From Ceratopteris richardii (Eukaryota; Streptophyta; Polypodiopsida; Polypodiales; Pteridaceae), in the NCBI GenBank assembly GCA_020310875.1, contig CM035412.1, positions 137,688,761 to 137,752,760 on the forward strand: a stretch of 64,000 nt of DNA. The letters run 5' to 3'. The notes under the pieces were generated by a model, which was given only the letters and a program-made list of their open reading frames with translations, had not been told where the DNA came from and did not search any database. The position numbers were made by a program, and so were the translations under genes. Of this stretch, positions 23,401 to 34,156 are shown piece after piece; positions within the stretch are counted from its first letter, which is position 1; every line of letters starts with the position of its first letter.

Positions 23401-24620
23401 CAGAGACACGAGGAAATTACGAATGAGGTGAGATTAGCCACAGAAGTGACTACTAAGAGTGAAGGCAAGAAAAGAAAGAAGAAAGAAACCACGACAGAAA
23501 AAGAAGAATCTTTGTTTGAAGTACTCGAGAACTTCAAGAAATATGAAATCGAAGATAGAAGAATCATGGTACGAATGCCTAATAGAAAGGTGAATGATGA
23601 ACAAGTATATGATAACCGAGAGAAAACCAAGAAAATAATAGTAGCCATAGAAGGAGAAGAAGAAAAATGTACATACATAGGGCATGATTTGACGAAGAAA
23701 GAAGAAGAAGAATTAGTTGCCCTATTGCGTGAATATAGAGATGTTTTTGCTTGGAGTTACAAAGATTTGAAAGGAGTAGATCCAGATATATGTTCTCATA
23801 GAATCCCTATGACTCCAGATGCAAAACCGACAAAACAAAAACCGTACACGTACAATGATAACTAAGAGGAGATAGATCGATTGATAGAAGCAGGATTCAT
23901 CTATGAAATTGAGCATACCGAATGGGTATCTCCCATTGTGGTAGTGCCCAAGAAGAATGGAAAATTGCGTGTGTGTATTAACCTTAAAAAAGTTAATGCC
24001 GCAACGATTAGAGATACCTATCCTCTTCCTATCACAGAACATCTATTGGAAAGAGTTGCGGACAAGGAAGTTTATAGCTTTCTTGATGGATTTTCAGGCT
24101 ATAATCAAGTAGCCATTGCTCCAAAAGATCAACACAAGACGGCTTTTGCCATTGAATGGGGCATATTTGCATTTCGTGTGATGCCATTTGGCTTAACAAA
24201 TGCACCCGCCACTTTCCAGCGACTCATGTGTCATGTTTTTAAGGAATTCCTATGCAAGAGTTTGGAAGTTTATGTCGATGACTTATGTGCACATTCAAAT
24301 GTAAGACAGACACATATCCCAGAGTTAAGACAAATATTTGACAAATGTCGAGAATATCAGGTTTGTTTGAACCCAGAAAAATGCGTTTTCATGGTCAGAC
24401 AAGGCAAAATTCTAGGACACATTGTGTCAAAAAATGGAATCTCTACGGATGAGGAAAAAGTGAAGGTGATTGCAGATCTACCTAGGCCGACGAACATCAA
24501 AGAGGTACAGGCATTTATGGACCATTGCGGTTATTATAGGAGATTCATACACATGTATGCAATCATAGCCAAGCCTTTGTACTATCTTTTAACCAATTTT
24601 GAATGGACAGATGAATGTGA
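23401..24620 (+). CDS. Element B: reverse transcriptase
   Basis: A Lys/Glu-rich stretch (about 23450-23700) precedes the RT. The domain itself shows EWVSPIVVVPKKNGKLRVCI, the LKKVNAATIRDTYPLP block, YSFLDGFSGYNQVAIAPKDQ, FRVMPFGLTNAPATFQRLM, and the catalytic box LEVYVDDLCAHS near 24267-24300. KILGHIVSKNGIS and the VQAFMDHCGYYRRFI thumb follow. The YVDD box and the D in FLDGF are the metal-binding positions of the family. Order RT, RNase H, integrase is that of Ty3/gypsy. Confidence 0.92.
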
Positions 24621-25075
24621 AAATTCATTCAATGAACTTAAACGACGCTTGTGCTCAGCACCTATATTGACTACCCCAGATTGGAGTAAGCCATTCCATG
24701 TACATGTGGATGCATCCAATTATGCCATAGGATGTGTGTTAGCACAACCCACGAGTGAAGGTAACATAGATCTCCCCATAGCTTACGCGAGCAGACAATT
24801 GAACGCTGCAGAAAGAAATTACACCACGACGGAACGAGAAGGATTAGGGATGATCTACGCGGTAAAGAAGTTCAGACACTATTTGTTGGCAAACAAGTTC
24901 AAATTCTTTACAGATCATCAAGCATTGTTGTATTTAGTCAACAAGCCATGTAACACAGGACGACTGATACGTTGGTTTCTATTACTCATGGAGTACGATT
25001 TTGAAGTAGTAGTCAGGAAAGGAAAGACACATCTTAGAGCTGACCACCTTTCAAGACTAACCTCAGGAGAAGCTC
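24621..25075 (+). CDS. Element B: RNase H
   Basis: The domain begins at WSKPFHVHVDASNYAIGCVL with the first catalytic Asp. It continues with RNYTTTEREGLGMIYAVKKF (the conserved Glu), FTDHQALLYLV (the conserved Asp) and ends at LRADHLSRLTSGEA (the last Asp). It removes the RNA strand during DNA synthesis. Fragments of the same family lie at 10271-10645 and in A at 34732-34480. Confidence 0.9.
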
Positions 25076-25870
25076 CTCAAGGAATAGTGGACGAATTACC
25101 AGATGCATATTTGTTTAACCTTGAGATAGCACCAGAATGGGCTAAGCCTATAGTCCCTATTCTCACCTACGGACCCAAGAATCCTAGGATAAAGATCGAA
25201 GAAGGAGAGATTACCAAGTCTCAGAGATACCAAATCATAGCAGGAAGCATATATAAACAGGATAATCAAAAGATTCTTGCTTGTTGTGTAGATGAATCAG
25301 AACATGCGAATTGGTTGCAATTAGCACACATAGGTGCACTACAGCAACATCATTCAAAACATCGAACATTGCAGACTCTGCATAGATTAGGAGTATATTG
25401 GCCTTCGATGGAGGCAGAGGTCTACAAGTTGTGTAAAGAATGCCATGCCTATTGTGAAAGACCACCAGTAGAGCATGCTACACTATATCACGTGTCTCTC
25501 ACACCAGACTGGAGTGAACAATTAGTGACATACTTGAGGACGAAGACGTTCCCTCAAGGAATGACTTTAGCACGACAACGCAGTCTAGAGTAGGAAGGTC
25601 AAGATTATTCACTTATTGGCGATAACCTATACAAAAGAGGAAGAGATGGATATCTAAGACAATGTGTTCATGAGAGCGATTATCTGAGCATACTAGAGAC
25701 TGCACACCAAGGTGTTGCAGGAGGTCATTTTGGACTCGATAGGATAATCAAAGCCATCCTCTTTGCAGGATTATGGTGGCCCACTCTTCACATGGATGCT
25801 CATACCTATGTAAAGAGATGTGATGTGTGCCAAAGAACTCAGTTTCCTACTCGCAGAGATGAAATGCCAT
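25076..25870 (+). CDS. Element B: two tandem HHCC-like zinc modules before the integrase core
   Basis: Module 1 (about 25210-25470) reads QRYQIIAGSIYKQDNQKIL, then NWLQLAHIGALQQHHS and LGVYWPSMEAEVYKLCKECH. Module 2 (about 25600-25845) reads YSLIGDNLYKRGRDGYLRQC, then ETAHQGVAGGHFGLDRI, LWWPTLHMDAHTYVKRCDVC. Both follow the layout of the integrase N-terminal zinc domain (LY strand, His pair, YWP or WWP, Cys pair). Plant gypsy elements normally have one. Module 2 is the canonical one by position; module 1 is more diverged. Both are recognisable in A, so the duplication predates their split. Confidence 0.7.
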
Positions 25871-26930
25871 TGAAACCCATGATGGGCGGACGTGCATTTT
25901 CCAAGTGGGGTATAGACTTTGTAGGACCCATTAACCCCCCTGCAAAAGGTACACATGCTGAATACATTATTGTTGCCACAGATTATCTTACGAAATGGGT
26001 AGAGGCAAAAGCCACGAAAAAGAATGATGCACACACAACTGCAAAATTCTTATTTGAGAATGTCTTTACAAGATATGGACTGCCTATAGAGTTAGTGAGC
26101 GATCGAGGCACTCACTTTCTAAACCAAGTCATTGAATATTTGTTACAGGATTTTATGGTGATTCACAAGAAATCCGCACCATATCATCCTCAAGCCAATG
26201 GTCAGGCTGAAAGCACTAATAAGATCCTTTGTAACGTACTGACGAAACTCGTGAACAACAAACGTTCAGATTGGGACAAACAGTTACACCACGTTGTTTG
26301 GGCATATCGAGTGGCCTACAAGACCGTACTCAATGCAACTCCCTTTCAGATGGTTTTTGGTCAGAATGTTGTGCTTCCTTTGGACTTCTTGATACCGATC
26401 CTTAAGGTTGCACAAGAACATCAGTGGACCGGCCATGAATTATCAGCAAGAATAATGGACTTGGAACGATTAGGAGAAACCAGGCTAAAGGCAGCAGCAG
26501 GAATACATGCAGCGAAGAAGCGACAGAAAGCATATTTTGATGCACATGTGAAAGATAAAGGCCTAAAAGAAGGAGATTTAGTTCTAGTATATACGCTAAA
26601 GCAACACACACGTAAGTTAGAAAAGCGAGGTTATGGACCTATGATCATTAACAGACTCTCAACAAGTGGAGCAGTGCAGTTAGCCACCTTAGAAGGAGAC
26701 ATAATGCCTAATTATATTAGTGGCTGTAGAGTCAGGCTATATCAGGAACCTCTTACTGAGGATATGCTTAGACGACTCACGTTGGCAAAGAAGCATAAGG
26801 AGGAAGAAAATAGAATACGAGCGGAAGCTCAGGCAGAAGCAATAGAACGCATTAAACGCATGAAGTTAAGAAGACAAGGACTAGGGAGAGAACATTATAA
26901 CCATCTGGAAACTACACCGAGATATCCCAT
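25871..26930 (+). CDS. Element B: integrase core and C-terminal domain
   Basis: Within the open stretch 25792-28179, the rve core shows FSKWGIDFVGPINPPA (first Asp), GLPIELVSDRGTHFLNQVIE (second Asp) and SAPYHPQANGQAESTNKIL (the Glu). The C-terminal part follows with VAYKTVLNATPFQMVFGQN, a basic FDAHVKDKGLKEGDLVLVYT segment and YISGCRVRLYQEPLTEDML. No chromodomain is present. It joins the DNA copy to the host chromosome. The protein does not end here but runs on into a second retropepsin-like domain. Confidence 0.9.
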
Positions 26931-27345
26931 GGCCATGTGTCAAGTAAAGTCAACCACTCATCCTAGTATAGTGGACAGGAGACCATTCATTACAGTCAGG
27001 CTAGAGCACGACAACCCTTGTCAAGAGCTCAGGGCTTTAATTGACTCAGGTGCTGCGACTAGTGCGATTAGATGGTCCCACTATAAGGATTCAGGAATAG
27101 AAATGCGGCCAATTGAGGCATACCTCATAGGGCTAGGAGGCATGGAAACCCCTTGCATGGGTGAGGTGGACCTTCCTATCCTCATTAAGGAAGTGACCAT
27201 GACAGTGAAGCTACTAGTGTGCAATGATGACGACCTGATAGAACCCCTAATCCTTGGCGAAGATTGGCTATACGATCACTCAGTGGACCTAAATCTTATA
27301 CAAGGCTCCTTACAGATTGGAACCTTAGAACAGAAGCGAGTGATA
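26931..27345 (+). CDS. Element B: second retropepsin-like domain, fused after integrase
   Basis: Residues about 390-515 of the 795-residue open stretch form an aspartic-protease-like fold by motif. FITVRLEHDNPCQELRALID leads to ALIDSGAATSAIRW (Asp near residue 418), then YLIGLGGMETPCMGEVDLPI, and PLILGEDWLYDHSVDLNL near residue 487. The DSG triad with the later hydrophobic ILG is the hallmark of retropepsins and their DDI-like or gag-asp relatives. It is distinct in sequence from the canonical protease at 22540-22830. Whether it cleaves, or only folds, cannot be seen. A and C cannot be compared because A is degraded here and C leaves the window. Confidence 0.72.
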
Positions 27346-28179
27346 CCGCTTGACTTCCCTAACGGCATTCCAACTGAGGTTTGTAACCCTAGACCCTATG
27401 AAATGCATGCGACGGAAGACCGGGAGATCTTGGGTCAGATCAGTCACGTTACGTCTACACCAACCCACTCGGGCTTGGCTATGGACAGTTGTCAATCAGA
27501 AGGACGACAAGAGATCTTCCCTGGGGCTTCTTGCAAACTAGAAGGGCCAGCTACCCAACCGCTAGGGCAGATGGACACAATCAGCGGTCAGGTGGGTTGC
27601 ATCAGCGGCCAAATGAGCACAACACCCTGCGGTGCTCATCCTTCCAAACTTGCTGCGGACTGGCCTAGATTAAAGATAAATAACGAATCACTTTCTAATG
27701 GGCAGGTCACGCAAGTGTTGGATCTCCCTTCTTTTCCAAAGCAGAGCGTCCAATGGACCTCTCAAACCCAACCACGAAGGAGTCAACCACAACAGAGGGA
27801 CCGAGACCGACGACACCACCAGACAAGGCAAAGAAGGCAGCAGTATCAACATCACAGAATAAGTGGCACGAGACAAATATGGGTGCCAAAAGGACAGCAA
27901 CCACAGGCTATTGGCAACACTACAAACAAGAACAGGACAAAGTTTCAAAAGAAGCAGAGTCAGTATCCAAAGTCCCCTAGATCTTCTTCTACAAGTACCA
28001 ATACTCGACAGATTTGGATCGCCAAGAAGTATCTTATCAATCGACCCACACCCACGCAAATTTGGGTACCCAAGCAATGTATTATAGCCCAACCCTCAAG
28101 CCATGTAATATATACCCCTCAGAAATCTTTCCATCCTTCAATACCACCAAACCCGATACCACTTTTCGTCCCTCAGTAG
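27346..28179 (+). CDS. Element B: basic, low-complexity tail of pol with repeated IWVPK motif
   Basis: About 275 residues rich in Gln, Ser, Pro, Arg and Thr end the long pol stretch. A motif (T)RQIWVPK occurs as TRQIWVPKGQQ, TRQIWIAKKYL and PTQIWVPKQC. The region 27720-27860 is very Arg/Gln-rich (RRSQPQQRDRDRRHHQ). Such a tail could bind nucleic acid; this is inference from composition. Confidence 0.55.
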   Translation, partial: PLDFPNGIPTEVCNPRPYEMHATEDREILGQISHVTSTPTHSGLAMDSCQSEGRQEIFPGASCKLEGPATQPLGQMDTISGQVGCISGQMSTTPCGAHPSKLAADWPRLKINNESLSNGQVTQVLDLPSFPKQSVQWTSQTQPRRSQPQQRDRDRRHHQTRQRRQQYQHHRISGTRQIWVPKGQQPQAIGNTTNKNRTKFQKKQSQYPKSPRSSSTSTNTRQIWIAKKYLINRPTPTQIWVPKQCIIAQPSSHVIYTPQKSFHPSIPPNPIPLFVPQ

Positions 28180-28586
28180 AAACACACCACCCACTCAAAG
28201 ACTCTTAGGAAATGGATACCGAAACGTATCCAGACGTCTTCTTGTACCCTCTTATCTAACAATTCTCCCACCCCGTTTAAACTCCACCCTTGTAATAATT
28301 CACCCTCAACCAAACCTTGTATGAATTCATACACCAAAACCCCACATCAAGCATAATAAAAGCTCATCAAGAAATGTATGCATAACCTGACCATGTAGGC
28401 GTCTAGAGACATGCATTAGCTCTGCAAAAAATCATTGCATCAATCACTTCACGACACTTGGCTACACGGGTTACACATCGGTTATGGAAAGGGATTGCGG
28501 TCTCACCTTAATGGGATCATAATTAATTTCCATACTAATGTGCTAATCTTTTGTAGCAGATCTTTTCCATTAGCTCGTCAGTCATC
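28180..28586 (+). other. Element B: spacer between pol and the extra ORF
   Basis: About 400 bases with no recognisable domain. A pyrimidine-rich CTAATCTTTTGTAGCAG at about 28543-28559 resembles a plant branch-point and 3' splice site just upstream of the extra ORF. Splicing is known in the related Ogre group; use of this site here is untested. Confidence 0.4.
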
Positions 28587-31500
28587 ATGCAAACCGAAGA
28601 AGGACCATCAGAAGCTGGCCCAAGCACACCAGTGGCCAATATTGGAGAATTACTCGCGGAATCTCATCCGACGATGCAACCACCAGAGTTTCAAGGTTTT
28701 CCATGACCCATGCCAATCGATGATCCTCCTAGAGGATATACCGAGAAGATTCATCGTAATTCTCACTGGTTTCAAGGCCTAGCAGGACCCTTAGCAGACG
28801 CTGATTTCATATTTGAGGCCAATTTGGCATTTGATCTTCGCACATGGACCAAGTACCAGTTCTTTTCAAGAGAATTTGAAGGACTGCAGAATACACAAGA
28901 TTTAATGCACGTTTGGGCACGAGCGGGATTTACAGAATATTTTAGTGACCCTCTGCCTAAACCCGATTTTTACAGATGCTTTTACCTAGTAACCACCTTG
29001 ACAGCTTCAGAGAACAAGGATCTACCCGGAACATTCATGTTACCATCCTTGGTAAATGACCCTCCATTCAGAAGGTTTTATTTGTACAAAGATTTAATTC
29101 GTGCAGCTCTCAAAATACATGGAACACATACTCCGACGGAGAGAGAACGGCTAGTCCCAAAGCAGATGAAACATGGTGATGTTAATAAGTGGGAGGATAT
29201 TTCAGCTATAACCCCTGAGCTCTCCAAGCCATTGCGGATATGCATGCAGCATTTTGCTTTCCCAGCTCAGGATCGTTTTACCATGCCCCACAAGAGAATC
29301 TGGTTTGGTTTATACTTAGCATGTATTGGACCTCAAACGGTTGATCTAGCTAGCTGGATAATTGATCAGCTCTATTTGGCACAACATAGATGGGAACGAA
29401 AGAAAGTCATCAATGGATGTTGTGCACTTACAAGGATTATATATATGTGTTTGGCATATGATTTACCCATAGAGCGCGCCATGACTAGTGAGGAACTGAA
29501 GGCATTTAAAGGAACCACAAAGAAGACTAGAAAGGCTCGCAAAGGCAGAGCCGAAAAGCGGATGAGAGGCACTATCCCATGCCTACAAGTCCCAGAATCA
29601 CCCTCGCCACAACCATCTCCAGAGCAGTCACCGACAGCAACCACTCCCACAGTACAACCTATTCGTATCAGATTATCAAGACCAGTTGTAACGGAGGGCA
29701 CCACCAGTACTGTTGCACCCCAAGCAGCCACAACCACAGAACCTATCACCACTGCAGCTGAAATTCCCACCACCATTGGTGCGAAAGCGTTCTCTTTTCC
29801 AATACCCCATTTAGAAGCAGAACAAACAGCACCACTGGATCCAACTTTTGATTTTGAGATGCCCGATGCATTCTCCAATGAGTTCCAGTTTTCAGAAGGA
29901 CAATTGTTTTCTCAAGAATTTGAAAGGCCTAGCTACCCTACCACACCCAGGGATCAACCACAAGGACAGATTGTGTCTCTCTGATGACGAAAGAACAGCA
30001 ACCGATGACGACGAAGGCGATGACGAAGCCAGCCAGGGAACTCAGGAATCCCAAGAGCATGAACAGACAGATGGTCAAGGCCAACAAACAGACACACATG
30101 GTGATACAAGTACCCATGAAGATGAAACTTACGAAGCAGCAGCTTACACATTGGCTATTAAGAAGCTGTATAGAACTATGGAAAAAGTTTGGGCACGCAA
30201 AAAGCTGACAGAGGAAGAGGGTCAAGCAATAATAGAACAAGAACTTATCACAGGCGGATTCGAAGACGCATACATCAAAGGATTCAGAGAGTTAGTCAAA
30301 TCAGTAGGCTCCAACGAAGCACTTAGGTACTTGCAAAGAAAGCCACTACCACAGTTTGACCCCCGCAGAGTACGACTACTTTCAAAGCCCGGCGAATACA
30401 TTCGTGTACCAACAGGAGCACAGTCTTCAGAACAAGCCAGGGAGGCACGCCTCGTCCCCGAAAGTTCGTTGGTAGCAGAAACAATCCTTGTAGACTCCCC
30501 ACCCCGCGCTACAACTGTACATACCTCAGTAGTCACTGAAGTACCGACCACCCCAACCGCTCCTCCATCACCGCCCGTCCATCCAGCCTCCCCTCTTCAC
30601 CCTCCTTCCCCCAGACCAACATCTTCATTCGCCGGTGGCGTAGCAGAAATCGTCTTTACGACCACTCACCCCACAATTCCTGCACCCATTAGACTTAGTC
30701 TACCCCCTCGTACACCCACCTTTCTATCCAACCCATTCCTCATCCATCTTTTCCATCTTTCCCCACAACTCCAAGACCCCTTTTTCCATTCCCACTGCCC
30801 CTAACCTTCTCCCCAGTCTCACCTCCCCGACCCACTGTAACCCCTTTTTCCCCTTTTCACCAAGCTGCTCCAGCCAGCCCCACTGTAAATTACTCCTCAA
30901 CCTTTGTAAATCCCGTATTTACACCAGCACAAGCACCCACGGTCACACCCATATTCACGGTCACTGCACTGGACACGTCCAATGACATGGACATCTCACC
31001 ACCCACTGCACCATCACTCACTTCACTCACGGCACAAACATTTTTAGGCACATCACAATTTTCAACAATCACTACAGCATCCACCTTCCCACCCCCATTC
31101 CCCGTTCCCGTTGCATCTACATCCACTGCATCTTCATTTAGCACCCCATTAATACTATCACCCACTGTAGATAATGCATTCCGACAGATGTTCATGTGTA
31201 TGACGCAAGTAAGAGATGAGTTCACATCTCTTGGCGATAATTACCAGCAGCTGTAGAGGACAACCACTGACTTACAATCGCAGCTTAATTTATTGTCTAT
31301 TGAGAATGCCTCTCTGAACACCCGATACCAGGAATTACGCGAGGCATATCACAAATTGGAACTAGAAAGCGAAGAAAAGACCAAAGAAGCCACTGCTGAC
31401 CTGGATAACTTATTAAGAGCCTAGACAATGCGCAACGCAACGCTAACGAGAAATATGGGCTTACTCAGAAGACATCTAGCAGCAGCAAAGGAAGAAAACC

Positions 31501-32996
31501 AGCGCTTACAGGACCAGAATCGCGAAAACTTAGAAGCAGCCCTAGACCATCCAGACCAACCACTCAGTCCTAGCCGGTTCAAAGCCATTCCCTCAGACTC
31601 GATGAGGATGCTGCTAGAAGATCATGTAAGGCTGCTAGATGAATACGATCGCATGAATGAGGAGTTACAGAAACTCAAAGAAGATCATAAATTACTTCAG
31701 TTACGAGCACCGGCACACCCAGACATACCAGCACCTGTGGAACCCTCTCCTGACGTCTTAGAGGAACTCAACGCATTAAGGGCCCAGGTATCAAACCTTG
31801 AATCAAGGATCGCAGTATATGAAGCACCACCAAGGCCAGATTCCCCACCTGAGCTACCAGCTGAAGAAGAAACTGTCACCATCCCGGTGGAGGAAACGTT
31901 TGAAGAGGCATACGAGCCACAACCCATCCCAGGCGGACGCGTCACGGCCGACGGCCAGATGACTTACGAACTCCCGACCCCCGCGTGGATGAAGACAATT
32001 GAAGAACTTGGGACAACGCACTCAGCTAGAGTAGAGGCACAATTACACGCCATGGCGATGATAGAAGAACGAATTTTACAATCTCCATTCTTTGCTCATT
32101 TGGCCCCGCGACGATACATATCTGGGCATGAGCTACAGTATAAACCGTATTTTATGTTAATGGCCGAATACCAGTTAGCCATTGAGAAAGAAACCGGTAA
32201 GAAACCATCGCATGCGACTCAATTCGAGGAGGACGATCTACCACTTGATGCGCAACAAGGAGAGATCTATCAACCAGAGTGGCGCAAAGATTTACTACAG
32301 AAGTATCCAGAAATGATGAGTACATGGGTAAAGGCACCTTTGCATTTAAAGTACAACCCATGTTGGGGACCAGTACCACGACGCCGCTCCTGGACTGCCT
32401 TTGCTATTAAGGTACAAAACAATAAGCAGTGCCAGGACTGGTTGAATTACCCCTATTTTAAGCCACCCATCGAGTTACCAACTGTAGGCTACATGATGGC
32501 TACAATTCACCACTGGCTCCCTCGACTAAAGCATATGGACAATATAGCGGCGCACATGACTGTCAAAATCTTTGACATGATGCAAATGATTTTTAAAGTC
32601 TTCCGACGTGTCAAGGCACCTCATGTAAACACCCCGGGCTTTGAGCATGGCAATTTCGATCTAGTATATGATATGAGTACAACGCCATCGCTACGGGTGT
32701 GTTATGCCTGGCATTGCAGAATAAAGTACCTACCGGCGTGCTACAAGCAGACGTTCGAAGAGATGTTCACAACCGGCTTCTGGGAATACCATTCAGAGGT
32801 ATTCATAAGTAGATCTACACATTTATTACACTTATTTGCCTGTGAACGAATGGTCTATTCCACACACTATCAGCTCCCGCCACCGGAAGAACCACAACCA
32901 ATAGACTGGGAGAAACTCGAGGCCGATCTGGCCCGAGGCATTCGTATCTCGGAGCACACCCTCGCTCAAGACCTCCTACAGAACTATATCCGGTAG
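28587..32996 (+). CDS. Element B: 4.4 kb extra ORF region, function unknown
   Basis: An ATG at 28587 (MQTEEGPSEAGPS) precedes four long open segments that run to 32996. The parts are: a folded module (about 28790-29480: FEANLAFDLRTWTKYQFFSR, FYRCFYLVTTLTAS); a Pro/Thr/Ser-rich linker; a helical module (about 30130-30410: LAIKKLYRTMEKVWARKKLT, RYLQRKPLPQFDPRRVR); a second Pro-rich linker; a coiled coil (about 31430-31830); and a C-terminal domain (about 32150-32996: MMATIHHWLPRLKHMDNIAA, SLRVCYAWHCRIKYLPACYK). No signal peptide or transmembrane helix is evident. Athila and Tat elements are known to carry ORFs at this place, but I do not recognise these domains. Broken in a few places. Confidence 0.72.
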
Positions 32997-33010
32997 ACCT
33001 CACAACAAGG

Positions 33011-33030
33011 TTCTGTCAGGGACGACAGAA
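33011..33030 (+). promoter_or_regulatory. Hairpin next to the polypurine tract, element B
   Basis: TTCTGTC, a 6-base loop and GACAGAA form a perfect 7-bp stem, between the end of the extra ORF and the polypurine tract. It is preserved in element A (12428-12447). Confidence 0.6.
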
Positions 33031-33032
33031 GC

Positions 33033-33046
33033 GAGAGGGAGGGGGG
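33033..33046 (+). other. Polypurine tract of element B
   Basis: GAGAGGGAGGGGGG directly precedes the 3' LTR's TGTTGG. It primes plus-strand synthesis in this family and fixes the LTR boundary. Confidence 0.9.
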
Positions 33047-33686
33047 TGTTGGAAGCAGCCAGAGGCATAGAAGACGCGGAAGCATGTAAATACAGAGCAG
33101 GAAGCTAGTGGAATCTTTTTTCAAAGAATCATGTTTTAGAAATACTTTTCAAAAACCTCCAACAGTGATTTTTATCACTATTGTAACATATGTAACATAG
33201 AAAAACCCTTTTCTTAATTTCTAGCTCCATTTTGTGCAAGCCGAGGAGTCCTCGAGCTTGAGGAGCTTAGGTAGAATGAGCGTATCAATTTCTTATTTTT
33301 AGACACCGTTTACCCTTCCAAATAGCATCTAGGACCTAATTTTTAACTATGCCGGTCACTAGATGTGAAACCGGTCAAAACTAGTCTAGAAACTATAAAA
33401 AGAGCTAGAGAGCTCCTTTTTGAGGTTAGCTTGTTTGAGCTTAGAGTTATTTTGAGCTTGTAATAGTGTTCTTGAGCAATAGAGCTAATTTCTCACCTTC
33501 CATTGTGTCTTGGTTGTCTCTTCGTAGTGTGTGTGTGTATGTGTGTGTGCATCTTTGTGCTTCTCACCTTCACTCTCACTTCATCTCACATTCACGATCT
33601 TCATATCACTCCTATCTCTTCCGCGGATTGACAATTAAGGAGGTGAAGCTTCTTAACGTGGTACTTACCATTGTGCTAGAGCAACA
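33047..33686 (+). repeat. 3' LTR of element B
   Basis: 640 bp, about six substitutions and two length differences from the 5' LTR. It ends GAGCAACA, followed by the target duplication ACACG and element A's integrase sequence. Confidence 0.95.
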
Positions 33687-33691
33687 ACACG

Positions 33692-34156
33692 CCCTCCCAT
33701 CATGGGTCGTAGGGGCATCTCATCCCTGCATATGGGATGCTGATTCCTTTGACATACATCACATCATTTTACGTACATATGGGCATCCGTATGCAGAGTG
33801 GGCCACCATAATCCTGAAAATAGTATGGCCTTGATAATGCGACCAGGTCCAAAACGGCCTCCTACTGCACCCTGGTGTGCAGCTTCCAATATATTAAGAT
33901 ATTCACTTTCGTGCACACATATCATCAGATAACCGTCTCATCTTGGCTTATACAAACTATCACCAATGAGCTTGTATTCTGAGGCTTCTTGTTCTAGGTT
34001 GTGTCTATGTGCTACAGTCATGTCCTCTGGAAGTGTCTTTGTCCTTAGGTAAGTAACTAAAGGTTCACTCCAGTCTGGCATTAGGGTCACGTGATATAAA
34101 GTAGCATGTTCTATTGGGGGTCTATTACCCCACTTGGGGCATTCATCACACAGTTG
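33692..34156 (-). pseudogene. Element A: linker and canonical HHCC module of integrase
   Basis: Minus-strand translation gives EHATLYHVTLMPDWSEPLVT, a YKLIGDSLYKPR-like strand, then EAAHQGAVGGRFGPGRIIKA and LWWPTLHTDAHMYVK. This matches module 2 of element B. The integrase core continues at 16404 on the far side of element B. Broken in a few places. Confidence 0.75.

Larger units (their letters stand above)
16405..33686 (+). mobile_element. Gypsy element B (Tat/Athila-like), 17.3 kb, nested in A
   Basis: Two LTRs of 639 and 640 bp, about 99% identical, bound the element. The target duplication is GCACG (16400-16404) and ACACG (33687-33691), one base apart, and A's integrase reads on across the site. 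The set of parts is complete: LTR, Asp-type primer site, leader, gag-pol, extra ORF, polypurine tract, LTR. There is no chromodomain, and the Asp-type primer points to the Tat/Athila side of plant Ty3/gypsy; the exact lineage is uncertain. It is broken in roughly half a dozen places yet is young. Compared with usual plant gypsy elements it is long because of its long leader, the second retropepsin-like domain and the 4.4 kb extra ORF. Confidence 0.93.

Noticed and set aside
28587-32996. Classical envelope gene in element B
   Set aside because: No signal peptide, transmembrane helix, furin-like site or Cys-rich ectodomain was seen; coiled-coil sequence alone is not enough.
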